58,299 nt of DNA from an uncultured Bacteroidota bacterium (GTDB taxonomy: Bacteria > Bacteroidota > Bacteroidia > Flavobacteriales > Flavobacteriaceae). The notes below the pieces were generated by a model. It worked only from the letters and a program-made list of their open reading frames with translations, made no database searches and was not told where the DNA came from. The translations under genes were made by a program, and so were the position numbers. The stretch covers positions 1 through 58,299 of the forward strand of contig CACLUN010000001.1 in NCBI GenBank assembly GCA_902610105.1. Reading direction: 5' to 3'. Each line of letters begins with the position of its first letter. Position 1 is the stretch's first letter. This document shows, piece after piece, positions 1-8,880 of this stretch.

Positions 1-388
1 AGCAAGAGAGCTAAGCAAAAAAATTGCCAAAAATAAATTCGGTTTTGATGATTTTTTAAATCAAATTAACCAAATAAAAAAGATGGGTAATTTAAAAGAT
101 ACGGTAAGTCTAATTCCCGGAATGAATAAGATTAAAGATATAGATATAGATAATGATTCATTCAAACATATTGAAGCATTAATTCAATCAATGACGCCAA
201 AAGAGAGGTCAAACCCTAAAATAATTGATCATAACAGAAAAAAAAGAATAGCTAAAGGAGCTGGTAGAGAAGTTCAGGAAATAAACGCCTTACTTAAACA
301 ATTTGAACAAATGTCAAAGATGATGAAGATGGTACAATCTGGTGGAGCATCAAAACTAATGGGAATGATGCAAAATTTTAAACAATAA
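1..388 (+). CDS. ffh: Signal recognition particle protein Ffh, C-terminal fragment (5' end outside window)
   Basis: This is the 3' end of the GTPase subunit of the signal recognition particle, which binds signal sequences of nascent membrane and secreted proteins and delivers ribosomes to FtsY. The open frame runs in from the left edge (first full codon at base 2). It shows the end of the linker and the M domain: the segment QIKKMGNLKDTVSLIPG is typical of the start of the M domain, and a methionine-rich end (MSKMMKMV, LMGMMQNFKQ) forms the signal-peptide groove. The NG GTPase domain lies outside the window. The stop is one base before the folD start codon, so the two genes are probably co-transcribed. 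The first internal ATG at 83 is not the real start because homologous sequence continues upstream. Confidence 0.95.
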   Translation, partial: ARELSKKIAKNKFGFDDFLNQINQIKKMGNLKDTVSLIPGMNKIKDIDIDNDSFKHIEALIQSMTPKERSNPKIIDHNRKKRIAKGAGREVQEINALLKQFEQMSKMMKMVQSGGASKLMGMMQNFKQ

Positions 389-389
389 G

Positions 390-1256
390 ATGATTATACT
401 TGACGGAAAAAAAACAAGTAATGATATCAAAGATGAAATTGCCAAGGAGGTAAAATCAATTACAGGTACCGGTAATCGGCCTCCTCACTTGGCAGCTGTC
501 ATTGTTGGAAATGATGGAGCTAGCCTTACTTATGTTGGAAGTAAAGTTCGTGCTTGTGAAAAAGTAGGTTTTAGATCAACATTAGTTAGTTTGCAGGAAT
601 CTATTTCTGAGCAAGAATTACTTAATAAAGTAAATGAACTTAATAACGATGATAAAATTGACGGTTATATTGTTCAATTACCTTTGCCAAAGCATATAGA
701 TACTCAAAAAGTTTTGATGGCTGTTGATCCAAAAAAAGATGTAGATGGGTTTCATCCTACAAATTTTGGAAAAATGGCACTTAAACTACCAACTTTCATT
801 TCTGCAACTCCAAATGGGATCATGGAATTATTAAAAAGGTATAAGGTATCTACTGAGGGAAAACATACCGTTGTCATTGGAAGATCAGATATTGTTGGTA
901 AACCAATTAGCATATTAATGGGTTTAAAGACCAATCCTGGAAATTCTACTGTTACATTAGCTCACAGCAGAACTAATAAAATTGAGGATTTAATAAAGCA
1001 AGCAGATATAGTAATTTCTGCTTTAGGGGTGCCTAATTTTATTAAGGATTACATGATTAAAGATGGAGCAATTATTATTGATGTAGGAATAACAAGAGTT
1101 CCTGATGATTCAGTCAAGGGATACAAAATTGTTGGTGATGTTGATTTTGAAAATGTTTCAAAAAAATCATCATTTATTACCCCAGTACCTGGAGGTGTTG
1201 GACCTATGACAATAGCCATGCTCTTAACAAACGCACTTCAGGCTTATAAAAACTAA
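390..1256 (+). CDS. folD: Bifunctional methylenetetrahydrofolate dehydrogenase / methenyltetrahydrofolate cyclohydrolase
   Basis: FolD interconverts 5,10-methylene-, methenyl- and 10-formyl-tetrahydrofolate in the cytosol, supplying formyl groups for purine synthesis and for Fmt. Visible motifs are the catalytic YVxxK (Y48, K52), QLPLP at 96-100, DVDGFHP near 117, the Rossmann segment GRSDIVGKP at 164-172, and the C-terminal TPVPGGVGPMT signature. The length of 288 residues is normal. The ATG at 390 follows the ffh stop after one base, so the two genes likely form an operon. The gene converges on the VOC gene with only four bases between stop codons. Two consumers of its product, purL and fmt, are encoded elsewhere in the window. 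Confidence 0.97.
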   Translation: MIILDGKKTSNDIKDEIAKEVKSITGTGNRPPHLAAVIVGNDGASLTYVGSKVRACEKVGFRSTLVSLQESISEQELLNKVNELNNDDKIDGYIVQLPLPKHIDTQKVLMAVDPKKDVDGFHPTNFGKMALKLPTFISATPNGIMELLKRYKVSTEGKHTVVIGRSDIVGKPISILMGLKTNPGNSTVTLAHSRTNKIEDLIKQADIVISALGVPNFIKDYMIKDGAIIIDVGITRVPDDSVKGYKIVGDVDFENVSKKSSFITPVPGGVGPMTIAMLLTNALQAYKN

Positions 1257-1260
1257 TATA

Positions 1261-1689
1261 CTATTTTGCGAATATTTGATTAAAATCCTTGAAGGATTTA
1301 AACTCTAATGCATTACCACAAGGATCTTTAAAAAACATTGTTGCTTGTTCACCTGGTAAACCTTTAAATCGAATGTAAGGATCAATAATAAAAGTTACCC
1401 CTTTTTCAATTAGTTTATTTGAAAAATTATGAAATTGATTCCATTCTAATATAACTCCAAAATGAGGTATCGGAACATCCTTACCGTCAACAGGGTTAGT
1501 TTTGATTTTTTCTTTAGATTTTTCTTTGTAATGAATAACTAATTGGTGGCCAAATAAATTAAAATCAACCCAGTGGTCACTACTTCTTCCCTCATCACAG
1601 CCCAAAATATTTTTGTAAAAATCTCTTGATTTTTTTAAATCATGAACTGGGATTGCCAAGTGAAAAGGAAGTAAAGTAGGTACATTCAT
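1261..1689 (-). CDS. VOC (glyoxalase/bleomycin-resistance/dioxygenase) superfamily protein
   Basis: This 142-residue protein belongs to the vicinal oxygen chelate fold. The N-terminus ([23 protein letters not shown]) is the usual first beta-alpha-beta unit, with a candidate metal-binding His at its start. The C-terminal half has the second repeat and ends in [15 protein letters not shown], where the Glu before FK is the usual last metal ligand. Proteins of this exact type are often annotated glyoxalase-like or dioxygenase-like. The substrate cannot be read from the sequence. It is a single gene, convergent with folD and divergent from queE. No signal peptide is present, so it is cytosolic. 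Confidence 0.85.
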   Translation of the reverse strand: MNVPTLLPFHLAIPVHDLKKSRDFYKNILGCDEGRSSDHWVDFNLFGHQLVIHYKEKSKEKIKTNPVDGKDVPIPHFGVILEWNQFHNFSNKLIEKGVTFIIDPYIRFKGLPGEQATMFFKDPCGNALEFKSFKDFNQIFAK

Positions 1690-1732
1690 ATATTAAAATT
1701 AATGATTTAATATAACTTACTACAATCTGTAA

Positions 1733-1740
1733 TATATTTG
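1733..1740 (+). promoter_or_regulatory. Candidate -7 promoter box (TATATTTG) for queE
   Basis: This is an exact match to the Bacteroidota -7 consensus TAnnTTTG, ending five bases before the queE GTG start. No good TTTG is seen 19 bases upstream. The closeness to the start implies a leaderless or nearly leaderless transcript (inference). Confidence 0.5.
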
Positions 1741-1745
1741 TAGAT

Positions 1746-2351
1746 GTGAATATAGATTCAAACAACTTACCACTAATGGAAGCCTTTTATTCAATTCAAG
1801 GAGAAGGGTTTCATTCTGGAAAACCTGCTTATTTTATTAGAATGGGAGGTTGCGATGTTGGTTGTCATTGGTGTGATGTTAAAGAAAGTTGGGATTACGG
1901 TAAACATCAAATTGTTAGTGTAGATGATATTATTTCAAAAATTACTGGAACTAATTTGGTTATCATAACAGGTGGTGAACCACTTATGTGGGACATGACA
2001 ATATTGACAAAAAGAATCAAAAAAAATAAAATGGTTGTTCATCTTGAAACATCAGGCGCCTATAATTTCTCCGGTAATTGGGATTGGGTTTGTCTATCAC
2101 CCAAAAAACAAAAACTTCCCAAAAAAGAGATTTATAAAATTGCAGATGAACTCAAAATAATTATCTACAATAAACATGACTTGAAATTTGCATTAGATGA
2201 GTCCAAAAAAGTAACAAAAAAATGTAAATTATTTCTTCAGCCTGAATGGGATAGATTTGAAAAAAATAAGTCACTCATATTTGATTTTATAAAAGAAAAT
2301 CCAAATTGGAATCTTTCACTTCAACTGCATAAATTTATGGAGATAGATTAA
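1746..2351 (+). CDS. queE: 7-carboxy-7-deazaguanine synthase (radical SAM)
   Basis: QueE converts 6-carboxytetrahydropterin to 7-carboxy-7-deazaguanine, the ring-contraction step of queuosine (preQ0) synthesis for tRNA wobble modification. The radical SAM cluster motif is CxxxCxxC at C36, C40 and C43 (GCDVGCHWCDVK). The preceding EAFYSIQGEG is the characteristic QueE N-terminus and GGEP near residue 78 is the SAM-binding segment. The length of 201 residues fits the short QueE type. The start is GTG at 1746; an ATG two bases earlier is out of frame and hits a stop at once. Other que genes are not in the window. The 3' end overlaps the convergent DUF1343 gene by four bases. Confidence 0.93.
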   Translation: MNIDSNNLPLMEAFYSIQGEGFHSGKPAYFIRMGGCDVGCHWCDVKESWDYGKHQIVSVDDIISKITGTNLVIITGGEPLMWDMTILTKRIKKNKMVVHLETSGAYNFSGNWDWVCLSPKKQKLPKKEIYKIADELKIIIYNKHDLKFALDESKKVTKKCKLFLQPEWDRFEKNKSLIFDFIKENPNWNLSLQLHKFMEID

Positions 2352-3535
2352 TTATATATTAAATATTTTTCTCTAATAAGTTTAAAATTATCTAATCCAT
2401 TTTTCCATGTTTTTCTAATTTCTTTTTCAGATAAACCTTTTTTTATTTGTTCCTCTAAAAGCTTATTTCCTGCTAAACGGTGAAATCCAGATTTAAAAAA
2501 ATTATCTTTATTTTTTTCATTTTTGTAGGCAAGTATTAACCATTTCAAATCAATTTTTGACAGGTACTGTTCATTTTCAAGATTAAGCCCATAACAAGTA
2601 AAATTTTCATGTTTTGGATACTTAGCACCTGGCATTGACTTGGGAGTAAAATTAAACTTAAAATTTTTCCAGTATGGCGTTCCAATCACTTGAAACTGTT
2701 TTATGGTTCCTCTACCTACACTAACAGGTGTTTGCTCAAAAAAACAAAGAGAGGGATATAAATTAATTGATTGTTGATTTGGTAAATTTGGAGATGGCTT
2801 AAATGTTAATTTATATTTCTTATTTCTATCATAGTTAGAAATTTCTATTACTTTCAATTTACAATTTAGATTATTTTTTAGCCATTTTTCTCCATTTATC
2901 ATTTTTGCATATTCACCTATTGTCATTCCATAAACTATAGGTACTGGGTGTAGGCCAACAAAACTCATAGATTCTTTAGCCATAACTGGACCATCAATAT
3001 AATGACCGTTGGGGTTTGGTCTATCTAGTACAATTAATTCAATATTATTTTCTGCACAACTTTCCATAACATAATGCATAGTAGAAAGATATGTGTAGAA
3101 CCTTGCTCCAACATCTTGAATGTCAAAAATTATAACATCAATTTCATCTAAATCCTCAAAACTCGGTTTTCTTTTTTTACCATATAACGAAACAATCGGA
3201 ATGCCAGTTTTTGGATCAGTAGAATTAATAATTTTTTCTCCTGCATCTAAATTTCCACGAAAACCGTGTTCAGGAGCAAAAACCTTTTTTACTCTAACAT
3301 TTAGTTTTAAAAGTGAATCCACTAGATGAATACTTTTATTTTTTTTTAAAAATTGTGATGTGTGATTGGATACAATAGCAATATTTTTATCAATGATAAG
3401 CGGCAAATATTTTTCTGTTTTATCAATGCCAATTATTGTATTATTTTGTGCAACTATATTTAATGATAATATTAAAAATAAATTAATTTTGACAAACACA
3501 ATAATAGATTTTGAAATTTGAAAATTTTCTAGCAT
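2348..3535 (-). CDS. DUF1343 protein, NamZ-type exo-beta-N-acetylmuramidase family, exported
   Basis: This is a DUF1343 family protein. The characterised member NamZ of Bacillus releases N-acetylmuramic acid from peptidoglycan fragments, so a role in cell-wall turnover is likely here (family knowledge). A hydrophobic N-terminal segment ending in LNIVAQ looks like a Sec signal peptide, which suggests a periplasmic location. Family-typical stretches include APEHGFRGNLDAGE near 90, DVGARFYTYLSTM near 145, LDRPNP near 172 and FEQTPVSVGRGT near 265. The start is uncertain: an ATG at 3535 (with a TTG one codon further upstream) overlaps the divergent permease gene by 25 bases, whereas a GTG at 3499 would remove the overlap and give a compact signal peptide. 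It converges with queE. Confidence 0.85.
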   Translation of the reverse strand: MLENFQISKSIIVFVKINLFLILSLNIVAQNNTIIGIDKTEKYLPLIIDKNIAIVSNHTSQFLKKNKSIHLVDSLLKLNVRVKKVFAPEHGFRGNLDAGEKIINSTDPKTGIPIVSLYGKKRKPSFEDLDEIDVIIFDIQDVGARFYTYLSTMHYVMESCAENNIELIVLDRPNPNGHYIDGPVMAKESMSFVGLHPVPIVYGMTIGEYAKMINGEKWLKNNLNCKLKVIEISNYDRNKKYKLTFKPSPNLPNQQSINLYPSLCFFEQTPVSVGRGTIKQFQVIGTPYWKNFKFNFTPKSMPGAKYPKHENFTCYGLNLENEQYLSKIDLKWLILAYKNEKNKDNFFKSGFHRLAGNKLLEEQIKKGLSEKEIRKTWKNGLDNFKLIREKYLIYN

Positions 3536-4728
3536 CAAGAATTCTTACTTATAAGAGATATAAAAATACTATATCATCTCCGATTATAAAAATTTCAATT
3601 TTATCAATTATTACAGCAATAATTGTTATCAATTTTTCTGTATCAATTGGATTTGGGATTCAAAACGAAATTACAGATAAGTTTACTAATATTTCCGGTG
3701 ATTATTATATATCAAATTTTAAAAATGAAAATTTTTCAACTTACTATCCAATTGATTTAAATAATATTGACAACAAATTTTTTACAAGTAAAAAATTTAA
3801 AAGTATAAATAAAGTTTCTTATAATCCTGGCATAATTCCAGTTAATAATACTTTTTTAGACATAGTCTTTAAAGGAATTGATGATAATGGTTTTAATTCA
3901 GTTAATCAACTTATAATAAGTAAAAATATAGTAAATATTGATATTGGTGAAGTATTAGTTTCTGACTTATTAGCAAAAAAACTAAATGTTAAAAAAGGTG
4001 ATTATGTAAAGTTTTTATTTTTTAAAAATCAAATTAGTAAAATTCCAATAGTTAGAAACTTAAAGGTTATTGGATTGTACAATTCATCAATATCCGAATT
4101 TGATTCAAAGTTAATTTTTGGAAATATTAAACAATCCCTACTAATAAATAAATGGGATAATAACTTTAGTGGAGGGTTAGAAGTATCACTTGAAAACAAT
4201 AATTTAAAAAAGGAAGATTTAGATTTTTTATTTTCATTTATTCCACCTGATATTAATATTCAAAAAACATCTGATAGATTCCCCGAAATCTTCAATTGGA
4301 TTAAATTGTTCGATACAAACATTTATTTAATTGTGATTTTAATGATTGCTGTAGGAGGAGTTAATATGATCACGGCTCTTTTAGTAACAGTTTTAGATAA
4401 AACAAAGTTAATTGGCAGATTAAAAATTTTAGGTGCGAATAATTCATCAATTAGAATAATTTTTATGATAAACGGATTTTACTTGATTATAAAAGGAATA
4501 CTTTGGGGAAATGTTATTTCTTTATCATTAATGATTATTCAAAAATATTTTTCTTTGATTAAGCTTGATCCAGTAACGTATTACTCAGATTATGTTCCTA
4601 TTGAAATCGACCCAATAAAAATACTTCTGATAAATTTGATTGTCATTGTTATCTGCATGCTAATGCTTTTGATTCCATCCAAAACCATATCTAAAATTAA
4701 ACCGAATTCAAGTTTGAAGTTAACTTAA
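3511..4728 (+). CDS. ABC transporter permease, FtsX/LolC-LolE-like
   Basis: This 405-residue inner-membrane protein has the MacB/FtsX layout: one transmembrane helix near residues 28-50, a large periplasmic domain of about 220 residues, and three C-terminal helices (about 272-295, 320-340 and 368-390). The N-terminus (MKFENFLASRIL, then SSPIIKISI) matches the Bacteroidota proteins usually called lipoprotein-release permeases, so it probably works with a LolD-type ATPase encoded elsewhere. The start is TTG at 3511; no ATG lies nearby and the conserved N-terminus begins there. It is divergent from, and slightly overlapping, the DUF1343 gene. The cysteine synthase gene follows after 23 bases with its own promoter-like box. 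Confidence 0.82.
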   Translation: MKFENFLASRILTYKRYKNTISSPIIKISILSIITAIIVINFSVSIGFGIQNEITDKFTNISGDYYISNFKNENFSTYYPIDLNNIDNKFFTSKKFKSINKVSYNPGIIPVNNTFLDIVFKGIDDNGFNSVNQLIISKNIVNIDIGEVLVSDLLAKKLNVKKGDYVKFLFFKNQISKIPIVRNLKVIGLYNSSISEFDSKLIFGNIKQSLLINKWDNNFSGGLEVSLENNNLKKEDLDFLFSFIPPDINIQKTSDRFPEIFNWIKLFDTNIYLIVILMIAVGGVNMITALLVTVLDKTKLIGRLKILGANNSSIRIIFMINGFYLIIKGILWGNVISLSLMIIQKYFSLIKLDPVTYYSDYVPIEIDPIKILLINLIVIVICMLMLLIPSKTISKIKPNSSLKLT

Positions 4729-4741
4729 TGATTTAAATTTG
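4713..4741 (+). promoter_or_regulatory. Candidate promoter TTTG-N17-TAAATTTG for the cysteine synthase gene
   Basis: TTTG lies at 4713-4716 and TAAATTTG at 4734-4741, with 17 bases between them. The -7 box matches the Bacteroidota consensus exactly and ends ten bases before the GTG start. The -33 part lies inside the end of the upstream permease gene, so internal initiation is possible there. Confidence 0.5.
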
Positions 4742-4751
4742 TAAATGAAAA

Positions 4752-5735
4752 GTGAATTATTGTAACAATATATTAGAAACTATTGGGAACACGCCACTTA
4801 TAAAACTAAATTCAATTACTAGTGAAGTTCAAAGCCTTGTTTTAGCAAAAGTTGAATACTTTAATCCCGGCAACTCAGTTAAAGACAGAATGGCCGTAAA
4901 GATGGTTGAAGATGCCGAAAAAGATGGTAGGTTGAAATCTGGTGGAACAATTGTTGAGGGAACCTCTGGGAACACAGGAATGGGCTTAGCATTAGCTGCT
5001 ATTGTTAAAGGGTATAGACTAATATGTGTAACAACTGATAAACAATCAAAAGAGAAAGTAGATGTTTTGAAAGCTGTAGGAGCTAAAGTTGTAATATGTC
5101 CAACTAATGTTGAACCTGATGATCCCAAATCTTACTACTCAACAGCCAAAAGAATTAGCAAAGAAACTGAGAATTCATGGTATGTAAATCAATATGATAA
5201 TCTTTCAAATAGAGAGGCACACTATTTAACTACAGGTCCTGAAATTTGGAGGCAAACTGATGGTAAAATTACCCATTTTGTTGTAGGTGTTGGTACAGGC
5301 GGAACTATCTCTGGAGTTGCTAAATATTTAAAAGAGAAAAATAGTAAGATTAAAGTTTGGGGTATTGACACATATGGTTCAGCATTTAAAAAATATCATG
5401 AAACCGGAATATTTGATAAGAATGAGGTATATCCTTATATAACTGAGGGAATTGGTGAAGATATTATTCCAAAAAATGTTGATTTTAATCTAATTGATCA
5501 CTTTGAAAAAGTTAATGATGAAGATGCAGCTAGATATACTAGAAAACTTGCAAAAGAGGAAGGTATTTTTGCAGGAAATTCATGTGGCGCAGCAATTAAA
5601 GGTGTAATTCAGTTAAAAAAATATTTTAAAAAAGACGACGTTGTTGTTGTTCTATTACATGACTCAGGCAGTAGGTATGTAGGTAAAATCTATAATGATG
5701 AGTGGATGAAAGCTAATGGATTTAGACTGGATTAG
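4752..5735 (+). CDS. PLP-dependent cysteine synthase / cystathionine beta-synthase-like enzyme
   Basis: This fold-type II PLP enzyme makes cysteine or cystathionine from (O-acetyl)serine and sulfide or homocysteine. The PLP lysine is in NPGNSVKDR (about residues 37-45), the substrate loop is TSGNTG near 74, and the phosphate-binding loop is GVGTGGTISG near 179. Details such as the DDPKSYY insert and the EGIGEDIIP stretch resemble the catalytic core of cystathionine beta-synthases more than CysK, but no C-terminal CBS regulatory domains are present (327 residues). The start is GTG at 4752, chosen because the conserved NILETIGNTPL follows; the ATG at 4745 is out of frame. The stop directly abuts the stop of the convergent M28 gene with no bases between. 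Confidence 0.9.
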   Translation: MNYCNNILETIGNTPLIKLNSITSEVQSLVLAKVEYFNPGNSVKDRMAVKMVEDAEKDGRLKSGGTIVEGTSGNTGMGLALAAIVKGYRLICVTTDKQSKEKVDVLKAVGAKVVICPTNVEPDDPKSYYSTAKRISKETENSWYVNQYDNLSNREAHYLTTGPEIWRQTDGKITHFVVGVGTGGTISGVAKYLKEKNSKIKVWGIDTYGSAFKKYHETGIFDKNEVYPYITEGIGEDIIPKNVDFNLIDHFEKVNDEDAARYTRKLAKEEGIFAGNSCGAAIKGVIQLKKYFKKDDVVVVLLHDSGSRYVGKIYNDEWMKANGFRLD

Positions 5736-7070
5736 TTACCTAAAAGTATCAGAGGGAAATTTATAAATACTTTCAAAACCATTTTTATTTACTGAAACAA
5801 TTGAAAATAAATAGTTATCAATAATTATATTTTCCAGAGTATATTCATTAACAATTCCAATACTTTTACTAAACTCCCAATTTGCAGATGAAGTTTTGCG
5901 CCAATAAATTTTATAACCAATTATATCATTCTTTAGATTTAGATCCCATTTGAATTTTACTGATGGCTCAACAATACCACCAATTTTTAAATTTTGTGGA
6001 GGAGGTGGTGACGATGCTAATAGTGCTAAATTTATTGCATTGACAGATGTTAATTTTTTTACATATTCAAAATCAACACCATCTATAACATCACCATACT
6101 TAACATTATTTTCAATTCTAATATCCTGGTGTTGACGATTGTAATTTTCATTAGTTTCCATAATTCTAACACCAGCATAGCCAAGATCATTAAATGGACG
6201 GTGATGCCCGCCTCTTCCAAATCTATCTAATCTATATACTAAATCAGGATTTAAGTCTGGCATATATTTTTTTGTTGAATTGAAAATAAATCTTGCAAGT
6301 TGTCTTGAGTTGCCATCCACTTCTCCACCATAAAATCTTCTCATATATCGCTGCCTATCTGATTCATTCGCTGGCACAGGTTCAGAAAAAATTCTAAAAC
6401 TTTTGTTATCTACTACTCCGTTAATACCTTCAACATTACCTATCATATCATTATTTAAAATTCCGATAATATCCCAATTGTTTTTTTTTGCATATCCAGC
6501 TAAGCCTTGCCCTCCATATAAACCTTGTTCCTCACCAGACAGACCAACAAATATTATTGAATTTTCAAATTTAAATTTGGATAACACTCTGGCTGCCTCT
6601 ATTGTCCCTGCCATTCCTGTTGCATTATCATTTGCGCCTGGTGAATCAGATTTGAAGTCATTTGGATCTGAAACTCTGCTATCTATATCACCACTCATTA
6701 TGATATATCTGTTTGGATGTGTTGTCCCACGTTGAATGGCAACTACATTATTTATCCAAACATCTTTTATAAGTCTGAGATTATTTTTTTTGAAATAATT
6801 ATTTTGATAAAAAACTTCTAGACAACCATTACAATCATCAGATATTTGTTCAAATTCTTTTTTTATCCATCTCCTTGCAGCCCCTATTCCTCTTGTATCA
6901 GAAACTGTATCACTGAGAGTATGTCTTGTACCAAAATTTACTAATTTTTGAATATCATCTCTAAGTCTATCCTCAGAAATGTTTGAAATAATTTCATAAA
7001 TAAGCTTGTCTTTTTCATTCTGAGAACAAACTAAGCAGCTAAAAAAAAGTACAATAAATCTTAGCCACAT
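5736..7070 (-). CDS. Exported M28-family zinc aminopeptidase with C-terminal fibronectin III-like domain
   Basis: A short N-terminal signal peptide (residues 1 to about 16) suggests export. The catalytic domain has the M28 pattern: PGANDNATG with the bridging Asp148, SGEEQG with Glu180/181, NNDMIG with Asp208, and a late HHRPFND histidine. The usual HxD of the first motif reads SGDIDS, so the His ligand position appears as Asp128. After a proline-rich linker (PPPPQN near 355) comes a fibronectin type III-like domain of about 85 residues. The family removes N-terminal residues from peptides, probably in the periplasm or outside the cell. It lies five bases downstream of the acyl-CoA dehydrogenase gene on the same strand and may be read through from the fad operon. 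Confidence 0.87.
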   Translation of the reverse strand: MWLRFIVLFFSCLVCSQNEKDKLIYEIISNISEDRLRDDIQKLVNFGTRHTLSDTVSDTRGIGAARRWIKKEFEQISDDCNGCLEVFYQNNYFKKNNLRLIKDVWINNVVAIQRGTTHPNRYIIMSGDIDSRVSDPNDFKSDSPGANDNATGMAGTIEAARVLSKFKFENSIIFVGLSGEEQGLYGGQGLAGYAKKNNWDIIGILNNDMIGNVEGINGVVDNKSFRIFSEPVPANESDRQRYMRRFYGGEVDGNSRQLARFIFNSTKKYMPDLNPDLVYRLDRFGRGGHHRPFNDLGYAGVRIMETNENYNRQHQDIRIENNVKYGDVIDGVDFEYVKKLTSVNAINLALLASSPPPPQNLKIGGIVEPSVKFKWDLNLKNDIIGYKIYWRKTSSANWEFSKSIGIVNEYTLENIIIDNYLFSIVSVNKNGFESIYKFPSDTFR

Positions 7071-7075
7071 ATAAT

Positions 7076-8878
7076 TTAAAAAGGATATTTATTTTCTGCC
7101 TCCAAGACTGCTGCAACCTGTCTCTTTAATTCAATAGTATTCGGATAATTAAAATATTTAGTAAATCTCTTTAAGCCAGCTAATAAAAACTTTTGTTCAC
7201 TCTCTTCAGATAATGATACAATCAACTCTTTTGCTTTTTTAATTGTTAATTCACAGGACTCATAAAGATAAAGTTTACTCATTGCTATTTGACTTAAATA
7301 TTTTTCAGATCCAAATCTTTTTGAATTTTTCTCAGTTCTCAAAATTGCAGATTCAGACATATATATTTCAATTATTATTTCTGAGATTCTTAATAAAACT
7401 TCTTGTTCTTTTTCTAAATCCATTCCAAATTTTTTCATTCCAGCACCAGCAAGCATCAAGAAAACTTTTTTTAGATTCTTAATCACATACTTTTCTTCAG
7501 CAAAAAGCTCATCAAATTCAGGAATCTCAAAACTAGGAATTTCAGTCAATTCACTCGCAACTTCTTCAGCTTTTTCAATTAAATTTAAATGACCTTTCAA
7601 AGCTTTTTTTATAATCATACCAATTATAACGAGCTTATTTATTTCATTTGTTCCCTCATATATTCTAGCAATTCTTGCATCTCTCCAGGCAGATTCCATA
7701 GGAGTTTCTGTTGAATAGCCCATACCACCAAAAACTTGAATTCCTAAATCGGTACAATTTTGGAGGTGATCGGAGACGGCTACTTTTAGGATTGAACATT
7801 CTACAACATACTCCTCAACACCCTTTAATTCAGATTCTTGATGTGTTTGCCCATTTGATTTAAGAATTGAAATTCTATCTTCAATATTTTTGGCAGCTCT
7901 GTATGTTGCCGATTCATCAACATATGTTTCTGTTGCCATTTTAACTAACATTTCTTTTACTGCACCAAATTCAATAATTTTAGAGTTAAATTGTTCTCTC
8001 TGATTTGCATATTGTATCGCAGCCTTTGTTACTCTTCTTTCCCCGTCAAGAGCAGCAGCAGCAAGTTTTATTCTTCCAATATTTAAAGCATTCATCGCAA
8101 TTTTAAATCCATTCCCTCTTTTAGAAATCATATTTTCCACTGGCACTTTTGTTTCATTGAAAAAAACTTGTCGTGTAGAAGATGAGTGTATTCCAAGTTT
8201 TGATTCTTCATTTCCAAGTTTTATACCATTATTTGGATCGTTAGGCACAATAAATGCAGTTATATTTTTATCATTTTCAATCCTTGCAAAAACTGTAAAA
8301 ATATCAGCATATCCCGCATTTGAAATCCACATCTTTTGGCCGGTAATCAAATAATGTTTTTTATCTGTTGTTAGTACTGCTTTGGTTTTTCCATTATTTG
8401 CATCGGATCCAGCAGTTGGTTCAGTTAAACAATATGCACCTATATGTTCTCCTGTTGCCAATTTTGGAACATATTTTTTCTTTTGTTCTTCATTTCCATA
8501 AAGAAGAATAGGAAAAGTTCCAATTCCAGTGTGGGCTCCATAGGCTGTAGAAGTAGATCCCGAACTTCCTGATATATAATCACAAACCAGCATTGATGAG
8601 GTAAATGGCATACCAAGACCTCCATACTCCTCGGGAACTCCAACCCCTAAAAATCCAAGATCACCAGCTTTTTTAATCACCTCAAAAGTTAAATCATAGT
8701 TGTGTTTCTCAAATTCACTTTTTCTAGCCCAAATTTCTTTTTCAGCAAAATCATGAACCGCATCTTTCATCATTTTTTGTTCTTCTGTAAAATCTTCTGG
8801 TGTAAACACATCATTACAATCAGTTTCTTTGATTATAAATTCACCACCTCTTGTCAAATTTTTTTCTAATAATTCCAT
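7076..8878 (-). CDS. fadE: Acyl-CoA dehydrogenase, FadE/YusJ type with C-terminal extension
   Basis: This FAD enzyme catalyses the first step of beta-oxidation, acyl-CoA to trans-2-enoyl-CoA. It has the full ACAD fold (N-terminal helical, beta-barrel and C-terminal helical domains). Recognisable pieces are YCLTEPTAGSDA and ITGQKMWISNAGYAD (FAD-binding middle domain), FGGMGYS, and RIYEGTNEINKL carrying the catalytic Glu. At 600 residues it has an extra C-terminal domain of about 170 residues, as in the Bacillus FadE (YusJ) class. The gene is fourth in a minus-strand operon marR-fadN-fadA-fadE, with only two bases separating it from fadA. Confidence 0.94.
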   Translation of the reverse strand: MELLEKNLTRGGEFIIKETDCNDVFTPEDFTEEQKMMKDAVHDFAEKEIWARKSEFEKHNYDLTFEVIKKAGDLGFLGVGVPEEYGGLGMPFTSSMLVCDYISGSSGSTSTAYGAHTGIGTFPILLYGNEEQKKKYVPKLATGEHIGAYCLTEPTAGSDANNGKTKAVLTTDKKHYLITGQKMWISNAGYADIFTVFARIENDKNITAFIVPNDPNNGIKLGNEESKLGIHSSSTRQVFFNETKVPVENMISKRGNGFKIAMNALNIGRIKLAAAALDGERRVTKAAIQYANQREQFNSKIIEFGAVKEMLVKMATETYVDESATYRAAKNIEDRISILKSNGQTHQESELKGVEEYVVECSILKVAVSDHLQNCTDLGIQVFGGMGYSTETPMESAWRDARIARIYEGTNEINKLVIIGMIIKKALKGHLNLIEKAEEVASELTEIPSFEIPEFDELFAEEKYVIKNLKKVFLMLAGAGMKKFGMDLEKEQEVLLRISEIIIEIYMSESAILRTEKNSKRFGSEKYLSQIAMSKLYLYESCELTIKKAKELIVSLSEESEQKFLLAGLKRFTKYFNYPNTIELKRQVAAVLEAENKYPF

Positions 8879-8880
8879 AA

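Noticed and set aside
6403..6735. 110-codon open frame on the plus strand
   Set aside because: It is antisense to the M28 peptidase and explained by its codon pattern.
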